From an uncultured Collinsella sp. (GTDB taxonomy: Bacteria > Actinomycetota > Coriobacteriia > Coriobacteriales > Coriobacteriaceae): a stretch of DNA of 8,794 nucleotides. Below are positions 1-6,707 of the stretch, piece by piece; the first letter of the stretch is position 1; each line of letters begins with the position of its first letter. The stretch lies in NCBI GenBank assembly GCA_900754385.1, contig CAAECP010000224.1, forward strand, positions 1-8,794. Direction: 5' to 3'. A model generated the notes under the pieces. It did not search any database and was not told the DNA's origin. It was given only the letters and a program-made list of their open reading frames with translations. The position numbers were made by a program, and so were the translations under genes.

Positions 1-55
1 GAGGCCAGGGCGCCGCTGACCGGTGGACGGCACCGAGCCGTCATCGAACTTGGAA
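1..55 (+). other. 3' end of an upstream transcription unit
   Basis: This stretch precedes a plus-strand intrinsic terminator, so it should be the end of a gene or RNA transcribed rightward from outside the window. One reading frame stops at TGA 17-19, about 36 bases before the terminator, which is a normal distance for a coding gene; only five codons precede it, so the product cannot be named. Positions 26-31 and 37-42 (GACGGC / GCCGTC) form a perfect 6-bp stem with a 5-base loop, so the end of a structured RNA is also possible. I do not recognise a known RNA family here. Confidence 0.3.
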
Positions 56-85
56 GGGGGAGGCCTCGCGGCCTCCCCCTTTTTT
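56..85 (+). terminator. Rho-independent terminator
   Basis: A perfect 10-bp GC-rich stem (GGGGGAGGCC at 56-65 with GGCCTCCCCC at 70-79) closes a 4-base TCGC loop and is followed directly by six T residues at 80-85. The T tract is only on the right side, so it ends rightward transcription entering from the left edge. It does not obviously serve the minus-strand gene that ends at 150. Confidence 0.92.
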
Positions 86-98
86 GCGTTTACCGGGC

Positions 99-115
99 GT
101 AAATGACTCATTTAC
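99..115. repeat. 17-bp palindrome GTAAATGACTCATTTAC
   Basis: Eight-base arms (GTAAATGA and TCATTTAC) surround a single central C, giving an almost perfect palindrome. The loop is too small for a good RNA hairpin at full arm length, so a dimeric protein-binding site is as likely as a terminator element. It lies between the terminator at 56-85 and the stop codon of the minus-strand gene at 150. A second small inverted repeat, ACGAT-CTT-ATCGT at 121-133, is followed by Ts on the plus strand. The function of both is unknown. Confidence 0.5.
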
Positions 116-149
116 ACCAGACGATCTTATCGTTTTTGGTATTGAGCTT

Positions 150-617
150 TTATTTAAAGAAAATAAATCGAATAACAAGGGCAACTGCTATGACCGCAAT
201 GATCAAAAGCAGGATTGTCAGTCGATGCTGCTTGCGTCGTTTACTTGTCGAAACGAAGATTGATTTTCCCTGTTTTGGCGTTTCGAGATAGCGAGCCGAA
301 TGCGTCAAGGTTTGCTTTGGTCGAGGACCTCTTTGTCGATGAGTGGCGGATGCTTTCATCGGCTCATCACTAGCTGCGCTGTTTTTAGATAATGGTGCGT
401 CTTTCAGATATACAGGGTCTCCCGAGGCGACGCCCATATGTTTACGTCCCGTTTGGGCATCCTCGAGCGTTTGATATCGATTTCTCGTCACATACTCGGG
501 CTCCGGCTCATTAATGGGCTCTTGCGAGATGTGGGGGCGATGGAACCGCGGCGGCTGCGTGGAAGTATCTTCCCCCTGCGTCGGCATAAACATTTTGTTC
601 TGGTTTTGGTCGTCCAT
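150..617 (-). CDS. Hypothetical protein with C-terminal transmembrane anchor
   Basis: I do not recognise this 155-aa protein. The ATG at 615-617 is preceded on the minus strand by AAAGGG with a 5-base gap, a good ribosome binding site, and the gene ends in TAA at 150-152. Residues 1-125 are hydrophilic and rich in Pro, Gln, Glu, Ser, Thr and Arg, with no signal peptide, and are probably largely disordered. A basic cluster (KRRKQHR, about 126-132) precedes one hydrophobic helix at about 133-154, and only one residue follows it. This is a tail-anchored layout with the N-terminal part expected in the cytoplasm. The gene is more AT-rich than its neighbours, most clearly at its 3' end. It is divergent from hsp20 across 277 bp, and its start region carries a possible minus-strand -10 (TACAAT, at 657-662). 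No enzymatic motif is visible. The coding call is good; the function is unknown. Confidence 0.75.
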   Translation of the reverse strand: MDDQNQNKMFMPTQGEDTSTQPPRFHRPHISQEPINEPEPEYVTRNRYQTLEDAQTGRKHMGVASGDPVYLKDAPLSKNSAASDEPMKASATHRQRGPRPKQTLTHSARYLETPKQGKSIFVSTSKRRKQHRLTILLLIIAVIAVALVIRFIFFK

Positions 618-709
618 GATGCCCTTTAGCTCGTTACCAACAACGTGTACGCGCTCATTGTAAGCCCCTTGTTATTTGTAGCTGCGAACATACTTGTTAT
701 TTAAGCTCT

Positions 710-722
710 GGTTCAAAGAACC
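710..722. promoter_or_regulatory. Small palindrome GGTTCaaaGAACC
   Basis: Perfect 5-bp arms around AAA lie in the AT-rich region between the divergent membrane-anchored gene and hsp20. A looser TAAG/CTTA flank on either side extends the symmetry. It could be an operator for either gene. It does not match the CIRCE or CtsR heat-shock operators as I know them. The assignment is tentative. Confidence 0.3.
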
Positions 723-738
723 TTAACCTTATTAAAAC

Positions 739-757
739 CTGAGTCATACACACTTAG
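739..757. promoter_or_regulatory. HAIR-like inverted repeat upstream of hsp20 (possible HspR site)
   Basis: CTGAGT at 739-744 and ACTTAG at 752-757 are an imperfect inverted repeat separated by 7 bases. Known HspR (HAIR) operators of actinobacterial heat-shock genes have the form CTTGAGT-N7-ACTCAAG, so spacing and core AGT/ACT agree while the outer bases do not. A second ACTCAAA half-site is at 776-782. A possible -10 (TATAGT, 765-770) follows closely, a position where a repressor could act. The match is degenerate, so the call is an inference. Confidence 0.3.
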
Positions 758-800
758 ATATGCTTATAGTACTGGACTCAAAAAACTTTATAGTCGATGT

Positions 801-830
801 ATATATAAGCACAGTGTGGGCATATATAAG
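801..830 (+). repeat. Two direct copies of ATATATAAG, 21 bp apart
   Basis: ATATATAAG occurs at 801-809 and again at 822-830. The 21-bp period is two helical turns, which would place both copies on the same DNA face. They lie 65-95 bp upstream of the hsp20 start codon. The second copy could act as a -10 (TATATA at 823-828), with a leader of roughly 60 bases. Either paired protein-binding sites or alternative -10 elements would explain them. Confidence 0.35.
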
Positions 831-880
831 AGCGTCAAAAGAAGTCCCAGTCACCTAGAAGTTGGCTCGGCAGTCCTTAA

Positions 881-886
881 AAGGAG
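881..886 (+). promoter_or_regulatory. Ribosome binding site of hsp20
   Basis: AAGGAG ends 8 bases before the ATG at 895. It decides the start: the same frame is open back to a TTG at 862, but that codon has no comparable binding site and would add eleven residues foreign to the family. Confidence 0.85.
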
Positions 887-894
887 TGGTAAAC

Positions 895-1326
895 ATGGCA
901 AGCATGGTTCCTTATCGTTCGGTTTTTGGCGTTCGTCCTTCTGCTAGCTCGCTGTTCGATCTGTTTGATGATATGACCGACCTTGCAAACAACTCGATTG
1001 CTTCCAAGGCGTTTCCCGTTGATGTTGAGGATAAGGGCGATGGCTATGAGGTCAAGGCCTATCTGACCGGTGTCGCCAAGGACGATATCGATGTCGAGCT
1101 TAACGAGGGCCGTCTGTCCATTAGCGTGAATGTCGAGGAAGACGAGGAGAACGAGGGCAAGAACTTCCTGCAGAAGGAGTTCAGCTCGTACAGCGCGACG
1201 CGTGGCGTGTATCTAAAGGACGCTTCGAGCGAGGGTCTCTCGGCTAAGTACGCTGACGGCATCCTGACCGTTACGGTTCCCAAGATCGTCGAGAAGAAGA
1301 ACGTTACGAAGATCTCCATCGACTAA
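895..1326 (+). CDS. Hsp20/alpha-crystallin family small heat-shock protein
   Basis: An ATP-independent cytoplasmic holdase of 143 aa that binds unfolding proteins and keeps them refoldable by the DnaK and ClpB machinery. Residues 1-37 are the variable N-terminal arm (Phe- and Asp-rich, FDLFDDM at 21-27). The alpha-crystallin domain spans about 38-130 and ends in the family signature ADGILTVTVPK (120-130). R103 lies in the conserved segment before the final strands. The C-terminal extension carries an IxI motif (ISI, 140-142) that docks neighbouring dimers in oligomers. The acidic stretch EEDEENEG (81-88) sits in the usual loop region. Length is normal. The gene appears monocistronic, with a long AT-rich 5' region containing a possible HspR-like site and ending at a strong hairpin. 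Heat or stress control is likely from the family but not proven by the sequence. Confidence 0.95.
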   Translation: MASMVPYRSVFGVRPSASSLFDLFDDMTDLANNSIASKAFPVDVEDKGDGYEVKAYLTGVAKDDIDVELNEGRLSISVNVEEDEENEGKNFLQKEFSSYSATRGVYLKDASSEGLSAKYADGILTVTVPKIVEKKNVTKISID

Positions 1327-1352
1327 CTTCGTTGGTGTTCTGCGCTATTAAA

Positions 1353-1400
1353 AGACAGCAAAAGGGGCTGGGAAGCGATTCTCGGCCCCTTTTGCTGTCT
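1353..1400. terminator. Bidirectional terminator between hsp20 and the MBL gene
   Basis: AGACAGCAAAAGGGGC at 1353-1368 pairs perfectly with GCCCCTTTTGCTGTCT at 1385-1400. The pairing continues inward with GU wobbles to a GCGA tetraloop at 1375-1378, giving about 22 bp. The AAAA and TTTT runs flanking the GC core supply a U tract on either strand, so it can end hsp20 rightward and the MBL gene leftward. The minus-strand stop codon lies only 9 bases beyond its edge. Confidence 0.88.
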
Positions 1401-1408
1401 AGGACAGT

Positions 1409-2218
1409 CTATTGAATGGTTGCCGGCTGATACTGACTCGCAGGGCGTATCGCGAGTTTTCGCGATCCTTGGAGAAGGGTTGCGGAGCTGCCGACCTCGT
1501 CATCCAGGGTTGCGGCCAGAGCTTTGGCATAGCTTTTGACGGTAAGGCTCGGACGATTGTTATCTTGGCTGATATGCATGGCAATGAGCTGTTCGGTGCG
1601 ATCTGTAACAAGTTCGCGCGCGGCTTCGGCGGCTTGGCTGTTGGAGAGGTGTCCCCTTGCAGACAGGATGCGCTCCTGAAGAAAGCGGGGATATTCTCCC
1701 TCGCGCAGCATGGTCACATCGTGGTTGCTTTCGAGTGCGAGGACTCGACAATCTTTGAGGGTTTTCATGGCTTGGCTCGATAGCTCTCCGGTGTCGGTGG
1801 CAAACCCAATGGAATCATCGAGAACATTGAATCGATAGCCGACCGGATTGATGACATCGTGTGATGTTGAGTAGGTTTGCACGTGGATGCCGGCAATGGA
1901 TAGGTCGTCGCCGGGATCGAATTCCTCGACAGGCAGATGCGAAAGATTTTCTTTGTTCGAAAGAGTGCCCCTGCTGGCAAAGAGGGGGCCGTGCCAGTGC
2001 TTGCACCAGACATCGAGGCCCTTGATGTGATCGCTGTGCTCATGAGTAATGAGAAGAGCCGAGACGCTGTCTGTCGAGAGCCCCAGTTCTGCCATGCGCT
2101 TTAATGTCTCGCGGCGAGACAGTCCGTCATCGACCATAATGAGCCCCTGCGGGCCCTCGATGAGTGCGCAGTTGCCTTTAGAGCCACTGCCGAGGATATG
2201 AAGGTGCAGACGAGACAT
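1409..2218 (-). CDS. MBL-fold metallo-hydrolase, YycJ/WalJ family
   Basis: A 269-aa metallo-beta-lactamase-fold protein of the YycJ/WalJ type, cytoplasmic and probably a dinuclear-metal phosphodiesterase or nuclease. The N-terminus LHILGSGSKGN (5-15) is the family opening strand and turn. The metal-binding HxHxDH motif is H59, H61, D63 and H64 (THEHSDH). Further ligands are likely H120 (STSHD), D142 (TDTG) and H215 (AMHIS). ESNHD (163-167), GHLSN (189-193) and ISQDNN (216-221) are typical of YycJ proteins. In Firmicutes the family member sits beside walRK and affects cell-wall signalling and DNA repair; no such partner is in this window, so the role here is unknown. ATG 2216-2218 is chosen because the protein then begins with the family sequence; the frame extends to 2299 but would overlap tilS. 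Its ribosome binding site is weak (GGA about 6 bases away). The gene is divergent from tilS with 48 bp between start codons. Confidence 0.9.
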   Translation of the reverse strand: MSRLHLHILGSGSKGNCALIEGPQGLIMVDDGLSRRETLKRMAELGLSTDSVSALLITHEHSDHIKGLDVWCKHWHGPLFASRGTLSNKENLSHLPVEEFDPGDDLSIAGIHVQTYSTSHDVINPVGYRFNVLDDSIGFATDTGELSSQAMKTLKDCRVLALESNHDVTMLREGEYPRFLQERILSARGHLSNSQAAEAARELVTDRTEQLIAMHISQDNNRPSLTVKSYAKALAATLDDEVGSSATLLQGSRKLAIRPASQYQPATIQ

Positions 2219-2232
2219 AAGATTCCAAAGGA

Positions 2233-2238
2233 TACAAT
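2233..2238 (+). promoter_or_regulatory. Possible -10 element of tilS
   Basis: TACAAT lies 28 bases before the tilS ATG, a suitable position for a -10 hexamer. No convincing -35 is visible. The site is inside the 48-bp gap shared with the divergent MBL gene. The same hexamer precedes two other genes in the window. Confidence 0.4.
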
Positions 2239-2266
2239 GGGTGCGGACGAATAGAGGAGGAAGCAA

Positions 2267-3805
2267 ATGCCTACGGTATCTCAGCATTATGGACACCATG
2301 CCGTGCCTGGGGCAGTCGATGAGACCCGGACGAGGCAGCAGGCTGCTCCTGTCGTGCTCATGGTATCAGGCGGCGCGGACTCGACGGCACTGCTTCTTAT
2401 GGCGTGCACATCAAAGCTGGATATCCAAGACGGACGCGGTGTTGCCCCCATTGCTCGCGAGCGCCTGCATGTGCTGCATGTAAACCATCATCTGCGCGGC
2501 AAGGCGTCCGATGGCGACGAGGCCTTTGTGCGTGAGCTCTGCGCGCAATATGGTTTACCGCTGTGTGTGGAGCACGCTTATTTTGATGGGGAGTCGGGCA
2601 ATATCGAGGCGGCTGCCCGCGAGGTGCGCTATGCCGCGGCGCGGAGGTATGTTCGCGAGCTCTGCGCCCAGACGGGGGCACCGCGAACGGCGGCTCGTAT
2701 CTGCACCGCGCACACGTCTTCGGATCGCGCGGAAACGTTTTTGATGAACGCGATCAAGGGTTCGGGGCCCGCTGGCCTATCGAGCATTCCTCGCCGGAGG
2801 AATATCGTGGTGCGTCCCTTGCTCGACCTAACTCATGGCGAGCTCGTGGGCTATCTACAGGTACATGGTCAGCCGTGGCGTGAAGACGAGAGCAATGAGG
2901 ATATCTCGTATCTGCGAAACTACGTGCGCCATCGAGTGATGCCGGTGGTGGCGCAGCGCAACGCGAGCGTCTGCAAGACGATTGGCGCCGCCTGCGAGAT
3001 CTTAGGCGATGAGGACGCGTTTTTGTCTCAGCTTTCGGCACAGGCGTTTCGAAGCTGCCTGCGTAAGGAGGCGGCGGGTGCGCTGGTCCTTGACGCTCGC
3101 CGACTGGCCGCGGCCGAGGTGGTGATTGCTCGGCGCATCGTGCGACTGGCGATTAAGCGCATCGATCCGGACGCTCGTCCCGAGATGCGACATGTTGAGC
3201 GAGTCCTTTCCTGCGTTGCCGAGGGTGCCGGCTCGGTCACGCTTCCGGCGGGGATTGACGCACGCATTGAGTTTGGCATGCTGGCGTTTAAGGCGCCGGC
3301 GGCTCGCGAGGGCCTGGTCGCGGACTGGGTTACCGTACCCGGTCGTTTGCCGTTGGGCGGGGGACGTATGCTGGTCACAGAACCGATGGCCGTTGAGCCG
3401 GGATGCGATATCGTGCGCCGCGCCCGTGAGCTCGCGGCTGCCGGGGAAGTGACAGCTTTGGTAGACGCGGCTGCCCTGGGTTTTGCCGACAGCGATAGTG
3501 AGTGGATCCTGGCGGGCTCGCGTGGCGAGATTCCCGCCGAGGCACGATCGGCTCGCCTGTGGGTGGATAGCCCTGTGCCGGGAGATGTAATGTGCCCGTT
3601 AGGGATGAACGGCCGAAGCAAGAAAGTGTCAGACCTGTTGAACGAGGCGCGCATTCCTGTTTCAGACCGCCCTGGCGTACCCGTGGTAAGAACGGCTCCG
3701 GGAGGGGCCGTAGTGTGGGTCGCGGGCGTTCGGGCCGACGAGCGTTTTAAATGCACGGCCGCAACGCGCGTGGCGTATCTGCTTCGTGTGATCGATGCGG
3801 AATAG
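2267..3805 (+). CDS. tilS: tRNA(Ile)-lysidine synthase TilS
   Basis: TilS uses ATP and lysine to convert cytidine 34 of the CAU-anticodon isoleucine tRNA to lysidine, switching decoding from AUG to AUA; it is usually essential and is cytoplasmic. The N-terminal PP-loop ATPase domain starts with SGGADST (34-40) and HVNHHLRG (71-78). The segment equivalent to the family's HHxDDQxET reads AHTSSDRAET (148-157) here, followed by the expected KGSGPAGLSSIP (164-175). RNYVRHRVMP (217-226) is also conserved. The C-terminal TilS domain is clear: CPLGMNGRSKKVSDLLNEA (443-461), VWVAGVRADERF (483-494). At 512 aa it is longer than many family members, with a 33-residue leader before the PP-loop. The start is supported by AGGAGG at 2255-2260 with a 6-base gap. 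It is the first gene of the tilS-hpt-ftsH cluster. In Bacillus subtilis TilS and HprT have been reported to form a complex that activates ftsH transcription; whether this holds here is unknown. Confidence 0.95.
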   Translation: MPTVSQHYGHHAVPGAVDETRTRQQAAPVVLMVSGGADSTALLLMACTSKLDIQDGRGVAPIARERLHVLHVNHHLRGKASDGDEAFVRELCAQYGLPLCVEHAYFDGESGNIEAAAREVRYAAARRYVRELCAQTGAPRTAARICTAHTSSDRAETFLMNAIKGSGPAGLSSIPRRRNIVVRPLLDLTHGELVGYLQVHGQPWREDESNEDISYLRNYVRHRVMPVVAQRNASVCKTIGAACEILGDEDAFLSQLSAQAFRSCLRKEAAGALVLDARRLAAAEVVIARRIVRLAIKRIDPDARPEMRHVERVLSCVAEGAGSVTLPAGIDARIEFGMLAFKAPAAREGLVADWVTVPGRLPLGGGRMLVTEPMAVEPGCDIVRRARELAAAGEVTALVDAAALGFADSDSEWILAGSRGEIPAEARSARLWVDSPVPGDVMCPLGMNGRSKKVSDLLNEARIPVSDRPGVPVVRTAPGGAVVWVAGVRADERFKCTAATRVAYLLRVIDAE

Positions 3806-3887
3806 CGTCCCACGCCAGCTGTTCTGTGCGGCGTTGACGGTATTCCCGCGCTGATGGTGCGCGGGCTGGAAAATATACCCCGTGCGC

Positions 3888-3896
3888 TGCTAGAAT
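3888..3896 (+). promoter_or_regulatory. Extended -10 promoter of hpt
   Basis: TGC-TAGAAT is a good extended -10 element (TGn plus a hexamer one to two mismatches from TATAAT), about 57 bases before the hpt ATG. A clear -35 is not seen at 17 bp, which is common with extended -10 promoters; TTGACG at 3834-3839 is too far away to pair with it. It lies in the 148-bp tilS-hpt gap, which has no visible terminator, so hpt and ftsH may be read both from tilS and from here. Confidence 0.5.
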
Positions 3897-3953
3897 GTGT
3901 AGTTCGCGTCCATGCGGCGGTGTGTGGGCGATTAAGCACAAGAAAGGGTTGTC

Positions 3954-4502
3954 ATGGCTTCTCAACATCCGGATATCGAGAAGGTTCTGTTTACGCAGGA
4001 GGATATCGACGGCATCGTTTCTCGCCTGGGCGAGGAGATCACTCGCGACTACGCGGGTAAGGATCTAGTGCTGATCGCGGTTCTGCGCGGTGCCGTTGTC
4101 TTTATGGGCGACCTGATGCGCAAGATTGAGCTACCGACCAACATCGATTTCATGGCTGTTTCGAGCTATGGCGACGGTGTGAAGTCTTCGGGCATCGTGC
4201 GTATCATTAAGGATCTGGATATCGACATCCGTGGTCGCGACGTGCTGATCGTCGAGGACATTCTGGACTCGGGCCTGACCCTCAAGTACCTGATGAAGAA
4301 CCTCGAGAGCCGCAAGCCCGCTTCGCTGGAGGTCGCTGCCTTCCTGTGGAAGGACGTTGAGGACCGCACCTCGGCCATCACGCCCAAGTATGTTGGAACC
4401 CATTGCCCCGATGCCTTTGTGGTGGGCTACGGCCTCGACTATGCCGAGCGCTATCGTAACCTTCCGTATCTGGGCATTTTGAAACCGGAGGTTTATTCGT
4501 AA
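3954..4502 (+). CDS. hpt: Hypoxanthine phosphoribosyltransferase
   Basis: A purine-salvage enzyme of the cytoplasm: hypoxanthine (and usually guanine) plus PRPP gives IMP (or GMP) and pyrophosphate. It is 182 aa, normal for the bacterial enzyme. The pyrophosphate loop is VLRGA (43-47). The SSYGDG segment (70-75) belongs to the flexible loop. The PRPP-binding motif VLIVEDILDSGLTL (97-110) holds the acidic pair E101-D102 and the phosphate-binding DSGLTL. GYGLDYAERYRNLPYLG (158-174) is the typical C-terminal purine-binding and dimer region. The ATG is preceded by GAAAGGG with a 5-base gap. It is followed after one base by ftsH, so the two are almost certainly cotranscribed and probably translationally coupled. 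The tilS-hpt-ftsH order is conserved in many Gram-positive bacteria. Confidence 0.96.
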   Translation: MASQHPDIEKVLFTQEDIDGIVSRLGEEITRDYAGKDLVLIAVLRGAVVFMGDLMRKIELPTNIDFMAVSSYGDGVKSSGIVRIIKDLDIDIRGRDVLIVEDILDSGLTLKYLMKNLESRKPASLEVAAFLWKDVEDRTSAITPKYVGTHCPDAFVVGYGLDYAERYRNLPYLGILKPEVYS

Positions 4503-4503
4503 G

Positions 4504-6639
4504 ATGCCCGACGACCATAACGATAACAATTCCCAGACTCCCCGGGAGCCTAAGATCCCGGGGATGCCCGGAGGCAAGAAGCCCACGCGTACGGGCTGGC
4601 TGTATTTTATTTTGGCTTGCGCGCTTCTGGGCTACGCCTTCTTTAACATGGGCTCCGGCTTTGCCAATTCCAGCAATACCGTTAAGCTCGCGACGAGCGA
4701 GATGGTCAGCGCCATCAAGCAGGATCGCGTCGAAGATCTGACCTATACGGTTCAAGACGGAAGCGTGACGGGTCATTACTGGAAGACGAAGAAGGACAAG
4801 GGCGATACGAGCGAGCTCAAGAGCTTCTCCTCGACCTATGTCGGCTCCGATTCGCTTGCCGAGCTCATGGCGGAGCACCCCGATACCAAGTACATCGTCA
4901 ACACCAACGATCCCGATTTTTGGGGCGACTTGGCGATGAGTGTGCTTCCGACGATCGCCCTTATCGCCATCATGTTCTACTTTATGCGCCAGATGATGGG
5001 CGCCAACAACAGGAACATGCAGTTTGGCAAGACCAACGCCAAGACCAACGAGGCCACACGCCCCAAGGTCAAGTTTGAAGACGTTGCCGGCGTGGACGAG
5101 GCAGTCGAGGAGCTCGAGGAGATCCGTGACTTTTTGAGCGATCCGGATCGCTATCGCAAGCTGGGCGCCAAGATCCCGCGTGGCGTGTTGCTGGTTGGCC
5201 CTCCGGGCACCGGTAAAACGCTGCTGGCCAAGGCCGTTGCCGGCGAGGCGGGCGTGCCGTTCTTTAGCATCTCGGGTTCCGACTTTGTCGAGATGTTCGT
5301 AGGTGTCGGCGCCAGCCGTGTGCGTGACCTCTTTAAGGAGGCCAAGTCCCAGGCCCCGTCGATCATCTTCATCGATGAGATCGATGCCGTGGGACGTCAG
5401 CGCGGAGCTGGCTTGGGCGGCGGTCACGACGAGCGCGAGCAGACGCTCAACCAGCTGCTGGTCGAGATGGACGGCTTTGAGGAAAGCGAGTCGGTCATCC
5501 TGATCGCTGCGACCAACCGTCCTGACATCCTGGATCCGGCATTGCTGCGTCCCGGCCGTTTTGACCGTCAGGTTACGGTCGACCGTCCGGATGTGAAGGG
5601 CCGCGAGCAGATCTTGCGCGTGCATGCCGAGAACAAGCCGATGGACGAGGACGTTAAGTTTGAGAAGCTCGCCCAGATGACCGTTGGCTTTACTGGTGTC
5701 GATTTGGCGAACCTGCTCAATGAGTCTGCGCTGCTGGCCGCTCGCCGTCATCGTTCCGTGATCTCGATGGACGAGGTCGAAGAGTCGATGGAGCGCGTGA
5801 TTGCCGGACCGCAACGAAAGGGTCGCGTGATGACCGAGGCCGAGCGCACCACGATTGCCTACCACGAGAGCGGTCACGCCCTGGTGGGCCACATCCTGGA
5901 GCACTCCGATCCGGTCCACAAGATCTCGATCGTCAGCCGCGGTCAGGCTCTGGGCTACACGCTGCAGCTTCCGCAGGAGGACCACTTCCTCAAGACCAAG
6001 AACGAGATGCTCGACGAGCTTGCCGTGTTCTTGGGCGGTCGCGTTGCCGAGGAGCTCATGTGCGATGACATCACGTCGGGCGCGAGCAACGACCTGGAGC
6101 GCGCAACCAAGATGGCGCGCGAGATGGTTACACGTCTGGGCATGAGCGAGGAGCTGGGCACGCAAGTGTTTGGCGAGGCGCAACATCAGGTGTTCCTTGG
6201 TCGCGATTACGCCGATCACCAGGATTACTCCGAGGAGACGGCACGCCGCATCGATATCGAGGTTCAGCGCATCATGCGTGAGGCCCATCGTCGTGCGGTC
6301 GAGATCCTGGACGCCCGTCGCGATCAGCTCGATCTGATGGCGAAGGTGCTGCTTGAGCGTGAGACCGTCGAAGGCGACGCCGTGAACGCCCTGCTCGACA
6401 ACGAGTGGAATGCCTACCTTGAGCGCGAGGGCGATATCCTGGCGGCCAAGGAGGAGCGCAATGCCAAGGCGGCCGGCATGCCGACCAAGAAGCGCGTGTC
6501 TCGAATGAGCGAGGAGGAGCTGGCGGCTGATGCCGCGGCCTTTGCGCAGGCGGCCATGCAGGAGGATGCTGAAGCCGCATCCGATGATGCTGACGATGAC
6601 CATGCCGTCGTCGATGCCGACACCGACGCCGACAAATAG
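4504..6639 (+). CDS. ftsH: ATP-dependent zinc metalloprotease FtsH
   Basis: A membrane-anchored hexameric AAA+ protease that degrades misfolded membrane proteins and selected regulators. It is 711 aa, with a short Asn/Asp/Pro-rich N-terminus. TM1 is at about 32-50, the extracytoplasmic FtsH domain at 51-142 and TM2 at about 144-161. The AAA domain has the pore motif MFVGVGA (264-270), Walker A GPPGTGKT (232-239), Walker B IIFIDEID (287-294) and the second region of homology [20 protein letters not shown] (336-355). The peptidase zinc site is HESGH (454-458), with the third ligand probably D530 in [11 protein letters not shown]. The C-terminal tail is unusually acidic (about 688-710, rich in Asp and Ala) and is probably disordered. 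The start follows the hpt stop by one base; GGAGG at 4487-4491 lies 12 bases upstream, rather distant, which suits translational coupling to hpt. All catalytic motifs are intact. A terminator follows at once, so this is the last gene of the cluster. Confidence 0.98.
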   Translation: MPDDHNDNNSQTPREPKIPGMPGGKKPTRTGWLYFILACALLGYAFFNMGSGFANSSNTVKLATSEMVSAIKQDRVEDLTYTVQDGSVTGHYWKTKKDKGDTSELKSFSSTYVGSDSLAELMAEHPDTKYIVNTNDPDFWGDLAMSVLPTIALIAIMFYFMRQMMGANNRNMQFGKTNAKTNEATRPKVKFEDVAGVDEAVEELEEIRDFLSDPDRYRKLGAKIPRGVLLVGPPGTGKTLLAKAVAGEAGVPFFSISGSDFVEMFVGVGASRVRDLFKEAKSQAPSIIFIDEIDAVGRQRGAGLGGGHDEREQTLNQLLVEMDGFEESESVILIAATNRPDILDPALLRPGRFDRQVTVDRPDVKGREQILRVHAENKPMDEDVKFEKLAQMTVGFTGVDLANLLNESALLAARRHRSVISMDEVEESMERVIAGPQRKGRVMTEAERTTIAYHESGHALVGHILEHSDPVHKISIVSRGQALGYTLQLPQEDHFLKTKNEMLDELAVFLGGRVAEELMCDDITSGASNDLERATKMAREMVTRLGMSEELGTQVFGEAQHQVFLGRDYADHQDYSEETARRIDIEVQRIMREAHRRAVEILDARRDQLDLMAKVLLERETVEGDAVNALLDNEWNAYLEREGDILAAKEERNAKAAGMPTKKRVSRMSEEELAADAAAFAQAAMQEDAEAASDDADDDHAVVDADTDADK

Positions 6640-6650
6640 TCTTTGTGGCG

Positions 6651-6684
6651 AAAGCCTCCGCGGGGAAACCTGCGGAGGCTTTTT
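6651..6684 (+). terminator. Rho-independent terminator of ftsH
   Basis: AAAGCCTCCGC (6651-6661) pairs with GCGGAGGCTTT (6672-6682). Inside, one GU and two GC pairs are capped by a GAAA tetraloop (6665-6668). A T tract (6680-6684, then CTTTT) follows. It begins 12 bases after the ftsH stop codon. Confidence 0.93.
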
Positions 6685-6707
6685 CTTTTGAGCGATATGG
6701 GGCCGCC

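Noticed and set aside
862..894. Upstream extension of hsp20 from TTG 862
   Set aside because: The extension includes the AAGGAG ribosome binding site itself, which clearly serves ATG 895.
661..894. CIRCE operator before hsp20
   Set aside because: No TTAGCACTC-N9-GAGTGCTAA-like repeat is present.
2219..2299. Upstream extension of the MBL-fold protein to 2299
   Set aside because: It would overlap tilS and its ribosome binding site, and the family N-terminus begins just after the Met at 2218.
3028..3939. A 303-codon minus-strand frame opposite tilS
   Set aside because: It is antisense to clear TilS domains and its Ser/Arg/Ala/Thr-rich translation is typical of a shadow frame.
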